NCBI RefSeq assembly: GCF_900177815.1
Contig: NZ_FXAZ01000008.1
Span: forward strand, 203,338 to 267,337
Reading direction: 5' to 3'
Origin: Paenibacillus aquistagni
Lineage (GTDB): Bacteria > Bacillota > Bacilli > Paenibacillales > Paenibacillaceae
DNA length: 64,000 nucleotides
Part shown: piece after piece, positions 48,717 through 57,717 of the stretch
Position numbering within the stretch: the first letter of the stretch is position 1
Layout: each line of letters starts with the position of its first letter
The notes under the pieces: model-generated
Database searches by the model: none
The model's input: the letters and a program-made list of their open reading frames with translations, nothing else
Told to the model about the DNA's origin: nothing
Made by a program: the position numbers and the translations under genes

Positions 48717-49250
48717 ATCAAGAACCTCCTTAATATCTTTTTTGCAGTCTTCAATCGATATAAAAAAGCCATATCCGCACTGGACATGACCTTTTAACTC
48801 CGGTCTATCTCTAGCGCAATCTAACCAATTAGGTAGAAATTCAATCTATCAATAGTTAAATTGAAGCACTGCATATGCACAAATTGTATCACGACTGAAA
48901 AAAATGTAAATTAGTCCACTTTCGAAAGTTCCCGTTCATACTCAAACAGTACAAGTTGTTTAATATGATTAATATAACCGTCGTCCAACCTGTCTTTTCA
49001 TCCTGAAAATCTCAAAAAATATCTATTCCGCTCTGTCCGCCGATTTTTCAACAACATGGAAATGTTCCCGCAGGTAATAAAAAGGGATTTCAAAGCCACT
49101 GCTTTCTAACCCGCAGACCACAAAATCCCTTACCTATAATATTCACTTCTCTACCCGTGACATCCATTCCACGCTCTCACATGTGTTGAACATTTACTCT
49201 CTTGTTCGCAGTTCGAGCATCGCCCCTTCCACCCTCAACTCGAATCTCTG

Positions 49251-49280
49251 CTTTACCACTATTTGTGATACGGTTCACCG
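49251..49280. repeat. 30-bp dispersed repeat, copy 2 (copy 1 at 46782-46811)
   Basis: The two 30-base stretches agree at 27 positions and point the same way. They lie on either side of the GTPase-like gene. Copy 2 is inside the 45-residue minus-strand frame; in copy 1 the corresponding frame stops soon after. Origin unknown. Confidence 0.6.
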
Positions 49281-49339
49281 TAACGTATCTAAGCACAACA
49301 TTGTCTTTGACCATAAGATTTACATTAAAATATAGATAA

Positions 49340-49367
49340 AGAACCACTCTTGTATTGGAGTGGTTCT
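49340..49367 (-). terminator. Probable glmS terminator
   Basis: A perfect 10-bp stem (AGAACCACTC with GAGTGGTTCT) and 8-base loop are followed on the minus strand by a T-rich tail. It lies about 170 bases after the glmS stop, beyond the tandem repeats. Confidence 0.6.
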
Positions 49368-49422
49368 ACATAGAACTTCTCTTTTATTCAACTAACGTGT
49401 CCCGTTAGCTTAACGCCGACGT

Positions 49423-49505
49423 CAGTCTAATACTTTATTTTCTCAGTCTACAACTTTATTTTCCTAGTCTAATACTTTATTTTTCAGTCTAACACTTTAT
49501 TTTCT
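49423..49505. repeat. Four tandem 20-22 bp repeats behind glmS
   Basis: Four near-identical units with the consensus CAGTCTAATACTTTATTTTC stand head to tail, starting 30 bases after the glmS stop. Units differ by one to three bases and by length (20-22), so this is a degenerate array. It is too short and lacks spacers to be a CRISPR. Function unknown. Confidence 0.8.
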
Positions 49506-49535
49506 TCTGACAATTATCGTTGATTAAGCATATTC

Positions 49536-51371
49536 TTACTCTACCGTTACACTCTTCGCCAAATTTCTTGGCTTATCGACGTCATGCCCCAGTGCAAGAG
49601 AAGCGTAATACGCTATCAGCTGCGTTGGCACAACGGACAGCGCTGGGCTTAGATGCGCAAGCGTTGTTGGCAGTACAAAGACCTCATCTGCTGTCTTTGC
49701 TACCTGCTCCTTGTGCGCTTGATCCACGATCGCGAAGATCCGTCCGCCGCGGGCGGTGACTTCCTGCATATTGCTGATCATCTTCTCGATCAGCGCCGGC
49801 TGGGTCACAAGTGCGATGACAGGTACGCCCTCCTCGATCAAAGCCAGCGTCCCATGCTTCAGCTCCCCTGCAGGGTAAGCCTCAGAATGGATATAGGAGA
49901 TCTCCTTCAGCTTCAATGAACCTTCTAGCGACACTGCATAATCAACACCGCGGCCAATGAAGAACAAGCTGTTATGCTTCGCCATATCCTCTGCTACCCG
50001 CTTCAGCTGATCCTCCTGCGACAGAATAAGCTCCACTTGCTCGGGAAGCGCCTCAATCGCAGCGAGCTGATGGCGAATCTCCTCTTGGCTTAGAGACTCC
50101 ACCTGCTCAGCCCAATACAAGCTAAACAGCATGAATGCAATAAGCTGGGACGTGTAAGCCTTCGTCGAAGCAACTGCAATCTCGGGTCCTGCCCATGTGA
50201 CAATGGTGTCATCCGCCTCGCGCGCAACCGAGCTTCCGACTACATTGGTAATCGCCAGCACAGATGCTCCGCAGCGCTTCGCTTCCCTTAGCGCAGCCAG
50301 CGTATCGGCTGTCTCTCCAGATTGACTTACCACGATCACCAGCGTATCCGGCTTGATAATCGGCTTCCGGTAGCGATACTCCGAAGCAACATCCGTCTCC
50401 ACTGGAATGTTGACATTATGCTCAATGAGGCTGCGTCCGACAAGACCCGCATGATAAGCGGTCCCACAGGCTACAATGTGCACATTGCGAATTTCGCGCA
50501 GCACTTCAGGCGTAATTACTTTTAGCTCCGTCAATTTGACACCAGACAGCCCTTCGCGCAATCGGCCTCGCATCGTGTCGCGATATGCCTTGGGCTGTTC
50601 GTTGATTTCCTTCAGCATGAAGTGGTCATATCCGCCCTTTTCTGCAGTCAACGCATCCCAATCGACAACAATCATTTCCCGAGAAATACTGTTGCCCTCA
50701 ATCGTCATCAAATCGACAGCGTCCTTCGTCAGAACTGCCATCTCATTGTCATTCAATATATACACGCGGCGTGTATATTGTAAAATAGCCGGAATATCCG
50801 AACCGATAAAATTCTCTCCCTCGCCAATTCCGATGACAAGCGGACTCGCGCAACGGACGGCAACAAGGCGATCTGGCTCATACTCCGTGAGCACGCCAAG
50901 TGCGAAGGCCCCTCTCAAATGTCGAATGGCCTGCTGTACCGCCTTCACAACATCCCCCTGATACTCGCGAGCAATTAAGTGGGAAATGACCTCGGTATCC
51001 GTCTCCGAGCGGAACTCGACACCTTCTGCTGTCAACTCCTCCTTAAGCTCCAAGTAGTTCTCAATGATTCCGTTGTGCACGACTGAGAATTTCATGGTCA
51101 CATCGGTGTGCGGATGAGAGTTCTCATCTGATGGCTTGCCGTGAGTCGCCCATCGGGTATGGCCAATGCCAACCTCTCCCGTCAATGGCTCTCCCTCAAG
51201 GCGTCCGGCTAGATTTTCCAATCGTCCCTCCGCCTTGCGAATCTCCAGTCCTTGCTTCGTCATGACGGCAATTCCTGCAGAATCATAGCCGCGATACTCC
51301 AATCGGCTCAAGCCCTCAAGCAGCACATCCTGTGAATTACGAGTTCCGATATATCCAACAATACCACACAT
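49536..51371 (-). CDS. glmS: Glutamine--fructose-6-phosphate aminotransferase (isomerizing)
   Basis: GlmS makes glucosamine-6-phosphate from fructose-6-phosphate and glutamine, the first step toward UDP-GlcNAc for the cell wall. The 611-residue protein begins MCGIVGYIG, with Cys2 as the glutaminase nucleophile. The N-terminal amidotransferase domain shows LEYRGYDSAG and HTRWATHGKP. Two SIS sugar-isomerase domains follow (GTAYHAG and SQSGETADT; then GRGVDYAV), and it ends DKPRNLAKSVTVE as usual. ATG 51371 was chosen because the Cys must be residue 2 after the start; GGAGG lies eight bases upstream, and the in-frame ATG at 51377 is too close to it. Expression is controlled by a glmS ribozyme in the leader. 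Confidence 0.97.
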   Translation of the reverse strand: MCGIVGYIGTRNSQDVLLEGLSRLEYRGYDSAGIAVMTKQGLEIRKAEGRLENLAGRLEGEPLTGEVGIGHTRWATHGKPSDENSHPHTDVTMKFSVVHNGIIENYLELKEELTAEGVEFRSETDTEVISHLIAREYQGDVVKAVQQAIRHLRGAFALGVLTEYEPDRLVAVRCASPLVIGIGEGENFIGSDIPAILQYTRRVYILNDNEMAVLTKDAVDLMTIEGNSISREMIVVDWDALTAEKGGYDHFMLKEINEQPKAYRDTMRGRLREGLSGVKLTELKVITPEVLREIRNVHIVACGTAYHAGLVGRSLIEHNVNIPVETDVASEYRYRKPIIKPDTLVIVVSQSGETADTLAALREAKRCGASVLAITNVVGSSVAREADDTIVTWAGPEIAVASTKAYTSQLIAFMLFSLYWAEQVESLSQEEIRHQLAAIEALPEQVELILSQEDQLKRVAEDMAKHNSLFFIGRGVDYAVSLEGSLKLKEISYIHSEAYPAGELKHGTLALIEEGVPVIALVTQPALIEKMISNMQEVTARGGRIFAIVDQAHKEQVAKTADEVFVLPTTLAHLSPALSVVPTQLIAYYASLALGHDVDKPRNLAKSVTVE

Positions 51372-51840
51372 ATTCATAGCCTCCGATTCCGTCTGCTGCA
51401 AGCAGCGGCTGATCGGAGAACCCGTGCAGATCTTTCGTTCCAGTATGGCTTGATGGCTAAAGACATCGATGCACGATTCAACTTCTATTCAATTGTTTCG
51501 CTCAAGAGCCATACAGAACCAAACCTGCTGATTCCATGCGCATGCCTCATCGCAGAGGGTGTGTCTTGCGCACATCCGATCACATCAACGCTCTTGGGCC
51601 ACAGACTGTCTATTATGATAATCACGTTAATTTATAATGGCTTCGCCTACTGCGAACAAAGTATGTCTTCGCTTTCGAACCTAAGACATGACTCGATCTA
51701 TGCAGCCTTCTTAGCTGTCCCTCTACTCCTGTAAGGACAGACCTATCCTGTAGCCGACGTTCTATTCGTAAAATGCGGCACGCTGTGCCGCCTTATATCC
51801 CTTCACCACATTAAGCACATAGAGTCGTGATGAAGTTCAA
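51372..51840 (-). other. Long glmS leader between ribozyme and start codon
   Basis: About 470 transcribed bases without a recognised gene. It contains a modest hairpin (ATGTCTT with AAGACAT arms near 51,665-51,690) and ends with the glmS ribosome site. No U-tract terminator was seen. Confidence 0.5.
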
Positions 51841-52000
51841 CCATTCATCATGCATTGTCCAGCAAGTTGCCTCGCTGTTTTCTGCAATGATGTTACGGTG
51901 CTGGCTATGCACCGGGAGGTCCCCGCCGAACATTCTCGAACACCTCCACCTCGTCCACTTGCCACGAATTGCCGTCCGTCGTGTACAAGTGCTGGCGCTT
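51841..52000 (-). ncRNA. glmS ribozyme (glucosamine-6-phosphate-activated)
   Basis: The minus strand carries the conserved AGCGCC at the self-cleavage site (cut expected between 51999 and 51998). It is followed by GACGAGGTGGAGG, a loop containing TTCGGCGG, and CCTCCCGG, in the order and spacing of the Bacillus glmS ribozyme core; the downstream helix region AGAAAACAGCGAGG to CTTGCTGG also fits. Binding of glucosamine-6-phosphate cleaves the mRNA and lowers glmS expression. The 3' border is approximate. The core lies about 470 bases before the glmS start codon, much farther than in B. subtilis. Confidence 0.92.
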
Positions 52001-52142
52001 CACTTACTTATTGTTCACGCTGCCCTGCCTTTCCTTCTAGAATCAGACTTCCTAAATCGTATTCCTCCTGCCACCGGCTTCTTGGTACTGTCGTCTGAGA
52101 TCGGCATCCCTCTATTCGACATTTGTCAGGTGGAATATGCTT

Positions 52143-52171
52143 ATTATATGCAAGACCACTCCATCTGGCAA
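52143..52171 (-). promoter_or_regulatory. Sigma-A-type promoter for the glmS transcript
   Basis: TTGCCA (-35, 52166-52171) and a perfect TATAAT (-10, 52143-52148) are separated by 17 bases on the minus strand. Transcription would start near 52136, about 140 bases ahead of the ribozyme cleavage site. Confidence 0.75.
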
Positions 52172-52307
52172 TATCGTCCCTCAACTTTCCTTTACAGGGT
52201 TAAGGATCTCCACCCTTCATAAACGCGCTTTCATACATCCAACATCCCCTTCAATGAGCTCGTATCCTTCAATCCAAAAGCATCATTTCCCTCGACAGCC
52301 ACTCATG

Positions 52308-52351
52308 CAAAAAAGCCGCACTTCCCATCAATACGCGAGAAGTACGGCTTT
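52308..52351 (-). terminator. glmM terminator
   Basis: On the minus strand AAAGCCGTACTTC pairs with GAAGTGCGGCTTT (one mismatch) and is followed by a short T-run. It begins 25 bases after the glmM stop and separates glmM from the glmS promoter. Confidence 0.85.
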
Positions 52352-52375
52352 ACCTTTTACACAATAGACATGTTA

Positions 52376-53716
52376 TTATTGCAATTCGCGTTCCACCACT
52401 TCAACGATTCGTTGAACGTATGCTTCTACCACCTCAACGTCCGGTCCCTCAGCCATAACCCGAATCAACGACTCCGTGCCTGATGGGCGCACGAGTACGC
52501 GGCCATTATCGCCAAGCTCACTCTCAACAGCGGCTACCGCTTCCTCAATTGCCGTGTTGCCTGCATATTTGCTCTTGTCAGCGACACGCACATTAACGAG
52601 CACCTGCGGGAATTTGCGCATCAGCTTCTTCGCTTCAGACAAAGTACGGCCAGTAGCAGCAAGCGTATCCACCAGTTGAACACCCGTCATCATGCCGTCG
52701 CCTGTCGTACCATAATCCAAGAAGATGATATGCCCTGATTGCTCTCCGCCAAGGTTGTAGCCGCCGCGGCGCATCTCTTCCATTACATAACGGTCGCCAA
52801 CAGCTGTCTTAACAGAATGAAGACCTGCTTGCTCTACCCCTTTATAGAAGCCAATATTGCTCATCACAGTAGAGACAATGGTCTTCTCATTGAGCTTTCC
52901 TGTGCGGCACATCGCTTCGCCACAGATCAGCAGCAGATAGTCGCCGTCTACCTCTTCCCCTTGCTCATCAATCGCAATCAGACGATCCGCGTCTCCGTCG
53001 AATGCAAGCCCAAGATGAGCCTTCTGACGAACAACTTCCTCAGCAAGCTTCTCCGGATGTGTAGAGCCGCAATAATCGTTAATGTTCAAGCCATTCGGCT
53101 CAGCAGCGATCGTAATCACTTCTGCTCCAAGATCGCGGAACAGCTGCGGCGCGAGCTCGAACGCAGCGCCATTGGCACAATCCAATACAATGCGCTTGCC
53201 TTCAAAGGATTGTGTTACGGTTGATTTTAAGTAGTCCACATACTTCCACTTTGCTTCTGTATCTACCGTAACGGTTCCAAGATCTTTGCCGACTGGACGA
53301 GGCAGCTCATCTGTTTCCGCATCCATCAACGCTTCAATCTCAAGCTCGGTTTCATCGAGCAGCTTGAAGCCATCGCGACCAAAGAACTTAATCCCATTAT
53401 CCTCTACAGGATTATGAGAAGCGGAGATCATGACCCCTGCATCCGCACCAAGCGTGCGCGTTAGGTACGCAACTGCCGGTGTAGATAATACGCCCAAGAG
53501 CACGACATCAGCGCCAATGGACAATAGTCCAGCCGTCAGCGAGGCTTCCAGCATTTTGCCTGAGATTCGAGTGTCCATTCCGATTAATACTTTTGGCTTA
53601 GCGGCTTCCTTAGTCAGCACATATCCGCCTGCACGTCCTACTTTATAAGCGAGTTCGGCCGTCAATTCTTGGTTGGCTACGCCGCGAACTCCATCTGTTC
53701 CAAAATATTTCCCCAT
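52376..53716 (-). CDS. glmM: Phosphoglucosamine mutase
   Basis: GlmM converts glucosamine-6-phosphate to glucosamine-1-phosphate for UDP-GlcNAc synthesis. The 446-residue length is standard. It starts [12 protein letters not shown], has the active-site phosphoserine loop ISASHNP (Ser100), the metal-binding DGDADR and the C-terminal phosphate-binding RPSGTE. ATG 53716 follows AGGAG by five bases. It is the third gene of the conserved cdaA-cdaR-glmM set, 119 bases after cdaR, and feeds on the product of the next gene, glmS. Confidence 0.97.
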   Translation of the reverse strand: MGKYFGTDGVRGVANQELTAELAYKVGRAGGYVLTKEAAKPKVLIGMDTRISGKMLEASLTAGLLSIGADVVLLGVLSTPAVAYLTRTLGADAGVMISASHNPVEDNGIKFFGRDGFKLLDETELEIEALMDAETDELPRPVGKDLGTVTVDTEAKWKYVDYLKSTVTQSFEGKRIVLDCANGAAFELAPQLFRDLGAEVITIAAEPNGLNINDYCGSTHPEKLAEEVVRQKAHLGLAFDGDADRLIAIDEQGEEVDGDYLLLICGEAMCRTGKLNEKTIVSTVMSNIGFYKGVEQAGLHSVKTAVGDRYVMEEMRRGGYNLGGEQSGHIIFLDYGTTGDGMMTGVQLVDTLAATGRTLSEAKKLMRKFPQVLVNVRVADKSKYAGNTAIEEAVAAVESELGDNGRVLVRPSGTESLIRVMAEGPDVEVVEAYVQRIVEVVERELQ

Positions 53717-53835
53717 ATCTCTCCTATCCCCTTATCCAAATGATACGATTGGAGCCCTTGGACAGGGCTCCTCTCCCTTGAAGTGCTCCGATTCATGATG
53801 TTCTATATCTAAAGTTGACATTATCTTAGAATCTT

Positions 53836-55245
53836 CTAGGCATTGCTTCCGTTATCCGGTGTCTCAGTGCCATGATTTCCATCGCCTGAAGGGACTTCCT
53901 GCTCTTCAGAAGGTGGATTCTGGCCTTCGGACTCCGATCCGCCTTCACCAGCTGTCCCTTGATCCACAGGTGGATTCGGGTCTGGTTCAGGATCTGTCCC
54001 TGCCGGAACATCCTTATCCTCAATCAGAATCACCGCATAGAAGGTCGGATTATTGACGAGTCGAACAAACCGCGGCAGATTAACCTGCAAGGTCACACGA
54101 TGGTTTCCAGGCGGCAGATCATTCACATTGGCAATCAGCTGAATATCTGAAGCGCTCAATGCGTCCACAAGGTCTGGTGCGCCCACCACTTTGACATCAT
54201 AACTACGGGAAGCCGGTTCCGTAATGGTGGTCTTCAGCTTGTCATTGCGACCAGCTAATGTAATAGGCACATTGGAGATGACTCGTTCTTTCTCGGCGAC
54301 AATCACTACTTTTACATCTATCGCACTAGGTTCCATTTTCTCAAGGTTTGACGGAAGCGTCAACTTCAAGTTTACATTGTACGTTCCTGCCGCCTTGAAG
54401 GTAGACAGATCAATCTGCAATCCATCATAGAATTCAATCTGATCGAGGTCTTCCTGCGGTCCATACAAGGTCACTTGATTCACACTAGGCTCGACAGAAC
54501 CCACAGCCAAGCCTGCTGGAAGATTGCCTCTGACGTTCAGCTGCAGTGGAACGGATTTGAATGGCTTGGAGATTGGAATCTCCACCTGCATGACAGAAGG
54601 CTCAATGACCGCATTCTTCATCATATTGCCTGCCTTGTCATAGGCTGTCAGCTTCACCTGCTTCTGAATCACCGATTCATTCGCCTGATCGATATTAATC
54701 ATCGCACTGACCGATTGCACGTTGTCCATCTCTGACGTAGGCAGAGTGACATGCACTCGATTGGATGGCGTGATGATCGGCGTTCCAGCGGTGTATCCAT
54801 CCTGCGGTGTCCCCTTCGTCTTAATCGTGACGTCGAATTGCTTCGTCTGGACTTCCTCCAGCTCCACCGTTACGGCAGATGGCTGCATGGAAACCAGCTT
54901 CACACCGTCAGGAAGCTCATACTTGAGCGGAATCGTGTGCGTACCCGCTTCATAACCAGATACATCCAAGATCACCTTGTAATTCTCGGTCAAGATGGAG
55001 GACATGCGGCTGCGCAGGGCTTCAACCTGGATGCGTACGGTGGACGGCTCCAACCGATTGATGACATACTGTTTTTCATCCAAGCCTTGGGTTACAATCT
55101 GAACCGCTTGAATTTCTTTGGTCTCATACAAAGGCTGATGAGTATTCACATTAGGATCTTGCTTATGTACCACAGCAAACAGCAAAACACCCAACACGAG
55201 TGCAATAATCTTGGAGGAGGTGTTATTCATGAGCCATTTATCCAT
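53836..55245 (-). CDS. cdaR: CdaA regulatory protein CdaR (YbbR-domain protein)
   Basis: CdaR is a membrane-anchored extracellular regulator of the diadenylate cyclase CdaA. The 469-residue protein has one N-terminal membrane helix (about residues 10-28), several YbbR repeats, and a disordered Pro/Glu/Gly-rich C-terminal tail of about 50 residues. ATG 55245 was chosen for AAGGTG six bases upstream; a GTG at 55254 overlaps that site. The start overlaps the cdaA stop by eight bases, so translation is coupled. The gene order cdaA-cdaR-glmM is conserved in Bacillales. Confidence 0.93.
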   Translation of the reverse strand: MDKWLMNNTSSKIIALVLGVLLFAVVHKQDPNVNTHQPLYETKEIQAVQIVTQGLDEKQYVINRLEPSTVRIQVEALRSRMSSILTENYKVILDVSGYEAGTHTIPLKYELPDGVKLVSMQPSAVTVELEEVQTKQFDVTIKTKGTPQDGYTAGTPIITPSNRVHVTLPTSEMDNVQSVSAMINIDQANESVIQKQVKLTAYDKAGNMMKNAVIEPSVMQVEIPISKPFKSVPLQLNVRGNLPAGLAVGSVEPSVNQVTLYGPQEDLDQIEFYDGLQIDLSTFKAAGTYNVNLKLTLPSNLEKMEPSAIDVKVVIVAEKERVISNVPITLAGRNDKLKTTITEPASRSYDVKVVGAPDLVDALSASDIQLIANVNDLPPGNHRVTLQVNLPRFVRLVNNPTFYAVILIEDKDVPAGTDPEPDPNPPVDQGTAGEGGSESEGQNPPSEEQEVPSGDGNHGTETPDNGSNA

Positions 55246-56068
55246 GGTTATCACCTTTCCGTTTCCAGAACGACCGGAACTCCCGTTTTTCCTTTGGCTG
55301 AAGCTCTTCGAAGAGCTTCGATATCATGGACTCTTCATTAATATTGCGTACGATTTGTCCATTTATCGCCAGCGAGACATCGCCTGTTTCCTCGGACACA
55401 ATGACGGATATGGCATCGCCTACCTCACTGATCCCGATCGCAGCCCGGTGCCTTGTTCCAAGCTCCTTGCTAATAAAGGGATTCTCCGATAATGGAAGAT
55501 AGCATGCAGCGGCAGCAATGTCCCCTCCTTGAACAATAACAGCTCCATCATGCAGCGGTGTGTTTGGTATAAAAATATTAATCAACAGCTCTGAGCTGAT
55601 GCGAGAATGCATTGCAATTCCAGATTCGATATATTCATTCAATCCCGTCGTTCGTTCAAAGACAATTAATGCCCCTATTTTTCGACGTGACATATAATTC
55701 ACTGCTTTAATCAGTTCTCCGATGACTCTTCCCGTCTCGTCCATCTCATTGGCTGATCTCGACCCGAACAGCTTGCCTCGGCCAATCTGCTCCAAGGCAC
55801 GACGCAATTCAGGTTGAAAGATGATGACGAGCGCCAGAACACCAAAGGTAAACATCTGATTCATCAGCCACTCCAGCGTGTAAAGATTGAACCAGGAGCT
55901 CACTGCCCAAGCAATAACGAGTACAAAGATCCCCTTCAACAACTGTACCGCTCTCGTACCACGAATCAGAACTAAAAGCTTATAAATGACGTAGCTTACA
56001 ATTAAGATATCAATAAGGTCTTTCATGCCATCTTGCCATGTCAAATTCGTAAAATAGTTCAAATTCAT
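55238..56068 (-). CDS. cdaA: Diadenylate cyclase CdaA
   Basis: CdaA makes cyclic di-AMP from two ATP at the membrane. The 276-residue protein has three N-terminal membrane helices (about residues 18-85) and a DAC catalytic domain with the DGA motif (174-176) in PLHDGAVIV and the RHR motif (206-208) in GTRHRAAIG. Length and layout match the family. Its own promoter lies upstream at 56113-56141, and cdaR overlaps its end. c-di-AMP affects potassium balance and cell-wall integrity, which fits the link to glmM and glmS. Confidence 0.96.
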   Translation of the reverse strand: MNLNYFTNLTWQDGMKDLIDILIVSYVIYKLLVLIRGTRAVQLLKGIFVLVIAWAVSSWFNLYTLEWLMNQMFTFGVLALVIIFQPELRRALEQIGRGKLFGSRSANEMDETGRVIGELIKAVNYMSRRKIGALIVFERTTGLNEYIESGIAMHSRISSELLINIFIPNTPLHDGAVIVQGGDIAAAACYLPLSENPFISKELGTRHRAAIGISEVGDAISVIVSEETGDVSLAINGQIVRNINEESMISKLFEELQPKEKREFRSFWKRKGDNHG

Positions 56069-56112
56069 GAATGTACCCCCGGTGTTTCCCTTATAAGATA
56101 CTTCTCTCTCTA

Positions 56113-56141
56113 ACTATACTCTTTTCTGCAAAATGAAGCAA
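56113..56141 (-). promoter_or_regulatory. Likely sigma-A promoter for cdaA-cdaR-glmM
   Basis: TTGCTT (-35, 56136-56141) and TATAGT (-10, 56113-56118) are 17 bases apart on the minus strand, about 45 bases upstream of the cdaA start. The -35 matches the consensus at only three positions; the -10 at five. Confidence 0.55.
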
Positions 56142-56269
56142 AATCCCTGCAAATATGAAAAACAATCTTCAATTTTCTTGCTGAATTTCCACGAATGCTG
56201 TAGGGATTGTGGAGGGAGAATAAATTGCTCCTTCCCTTATCATACCCATCAAGTATTAAATTTTCCTGA

Positions 56270-56308
56270 ATAAATAAAAAAACTCTTCCACAACATGAGG
56301 TGGAAGAG
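56270..56308 (-). terminator. rsiW terminator
   Basis: A perfect stem CTCTTCCAC/GTGGAAGAG with an 8-base loop is followed on the minus strand by TTTTTTT and further T-rich sequence. It starts about 33 bases after the rsiW stop and isolates the cdaA unit from sigW-rsiW. Confidence 0.92.
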
Positions 56309-56341
56309 CGGCTGTAATACAATCCGTACGTCTGTATACGT

Positions 56342-56962
56342 TTATTTTGCTGAGGGAGCTGACGAAAACAAATTCGTGATCTGGTACCAGATCCAACTCA
56401 TAGCCTCATCAATTTGTTGAACAGAACCGGAGATATGAGCGGTTGATGCTTGGAAAATTCGTCCGTCAACGACTGTTACATTGCCTTCAACATCACCGTA
56501 TACTTCAGCCAAACCATTATGAATCGTGAGGTCACCCTTAACTACTTTGCCATTCGGTATAATCACCTTGTTTTCTTCAATGATGACCCCGTCCAGCTGC
56601 TGACCCTTCACGATCATCTGTTGATCGGCGTTCCACATGCTCAGGGCGCTTCCCATCATGACGAGCACGAATACAGCGGCTACCGTAATCGCTGGATGTC
56701 GCTTCACCCACTTCAGCCATGCGGCCTGCTGCTTCTGCTTCTCTGGAATAGCCTTCAGGATGCGCTCCGTCAAATCCGGCGACGGAGTCTGCAAACGATG
56801 GTTGAATCCATACAGCAGCTGCTCAGTGGACTCTAGTTGATGGAAATGCTCCTTGCAAGCGGGACAACCCAACATGTGCTCCTTGAGCTCTAATGCAGAT
56901 GATTGTTCAAGATCATCGTCCAATAGACTGTGCATTAATGAGACGGCTTGTTTGCAATCCAT
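56342..56962 (-). CDS. rsiW: Anti-sigma-W factor RsiW
   Basis: RsiW is a single-pass membrane anti-sigma factor that holds sigma-W until envelope stress triggers its proteolysis. The 206-residue protein has an N-terminal zinc-binding anti-sigma domain with the HxxxCxxC motif (His29, Cys33, Cys36) and one membrane helix at about 90-108, followed by an extracytoplasmic domain. ATG 56962 was chosen for AAGGA nine bases upstream and the usual MxCKQA start; the frame extends upstream without a ribosome site. The gap to sigW is 150 bases and contains an ECF-type promoter. Confidence 0.92.
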   Translation of the reverse strand: MDCKQAVSLMHSLLDDDLEQSSALELKEHMLGCPACKEHFHQLESTEQLLYGFNHRLQTPSPDLTERILKAIPEKQKQQAAWLKWVKRHPAITVAAVFVLVMMGSALSMWNADQQMIVKGQQLDGVIIEENKVIIPNGKVVKGDLTIHNGLAEVYGDVEGNVTVVDGRIFQASTAHISGSVQQIDEAMSWIWYQITNLFSSAPSAK

Positions 56963-57066
56963 GTGAGCCAATCCTTTCATGGGGTCTTTATTCGTAAAGT
57001 AGTATGAATCTTGTCCGATGCCTGTAGGCACTCAAGACCCAACTACGTTAGTCTTTTGATATACGA

Positions 57067-57092
57067 TACGTAGTGGCAAGCAATTCGTTTCA
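57067..57092 (-). promoter_or_regulatory. ECF (sigma-W-type) promoter between sigW and rsiW
   Basis: TGAAAC (57087-57092) and CGTA (57067-57070) are separated by exactly 16 bases on the minus strand, matching the known sigma-W consensus. The rsiW start codon is about 100 bases downstream. sigma-W would therefore drive its own anti-sigma factor from here. Confidence 0.7.
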
Positions 57093-57112
57093 AACTTATT
57101 TATGCAAAATCT

Positions 57113-57679
57113 TCAAATTTTTCTCTCGAGCTTCTTGCGAAGAAACTCTCGGCCACGGTGAACACGTGTTTTAATGGTTGTCACGGGCATATCCAGCACA
57201 TCGCTAATCTCCTGAAGCGACATGTCCTGTAAATAGCGAAGAATCATGACAGACTTGTATTTTGCCGGCAGACTATCAATCGCCTCATGAATCATTCGTT
57301 GTGTCTCACTTACCAGCAAATACGTCTCCGGGGTACGGTCGTCGCTTGGGATCATGGAATATCCATCGACCCCTTCTTGATCATTCATCTCGGCATCCAG
57401 CGAATATACCGGCTTCCTCTTGCGAAGACGATCTATGCACAGGTTCGTTGCAATCCGATAGATCCATGTTGAGAATTTCTGATTGGCATCATATCGATCC
57501 AGATTGCGATACACTCGAAGAAACGTGTCCTGCACCACGTCCTCTGCCTCATGCCGGTTGCTTAGCATTCGATAGGCAAGGTGAAAGATCTTGTCTTTAT
57601 ATAATTCAACGACCTCTGCAAAGGCCCTGGTATCACCACTTCGGGCCAGCTTCACGAGTCGCTTCTCAAACGTGTCCAA
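57113..57679 (-). CDS. sigW: RNA polymerase ECF sigma factor SigW
   Basis: This 188-residue ECF sigma factor directs the response to envelope stress and antimicrobial peptides. Region 2 (about residues 22-90, with YRMLSNRHEAEDVVQDTFLRVYRNL) and region 4 (about 130-185, with LPAKYKSVMILRYLQDMSLQEISDVL and TTIKTRVHRGREFLRKKL) are complete. It starts at TTG 57679, eight bases after GGAGGG. It lies 38 bases after the transporter gene and is followed by rsiW, the usual pairing. In a polymyxin producer it could also help withstand the cell's own product; that is inference. Confidence 0.94.
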   Translation of the reverse strand: MDTFEKRLVKLARSGDTRAFAEVVELYKDKIFHLAYRMLSNRHEAEDVVQDTFLRVYRNLDRYDANQKFSTWIYRIATNLCIDRLRKRKPVYSLDAEMNDQEGVDGYSMIPSDDRTPETYLLVSETQRMIHEAIDSLPAKYKSVMILRYLQDMSLQEISDVLDMPVTTIKTRVHRGREFLRKKLERKI

Positions 57680-57717
57680 ACGCTTCTCCCTCCGTCCTCA
57701 CTGCTCAATCTTACCCG

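Larger units (their letters stand above)
48717..49535. other. Repeat-bearing gap between GTPase-like gene and glmS
   Basis: About 820 bases without a convincing gene. From high to low coordinates it holds four tandem 20-22 base repeats (49423-49505), a short palindrome (49391-49407), the hairpin behind glmS (49340-49367), a short minus-strand frame of 45 residues (49177-49314) with no clear ribosome site, and a 9-bp inverted repeat around 49,083-49,134. Together these suggest the debris of mobile or repeated DNA at the edge of the island. Confidence 0.45.

Noticed and set aside
49423..49505. Possible CRISPR array
   Set aside because: Units are 20-22 bases with no spacers, degenerate, and no cas genes are present.
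51827..52222. Plus-strand open frames over the glmS leader
   Set aside because: They coincide with the ribozyme on the other strand, whose conserved core explains the sequence.
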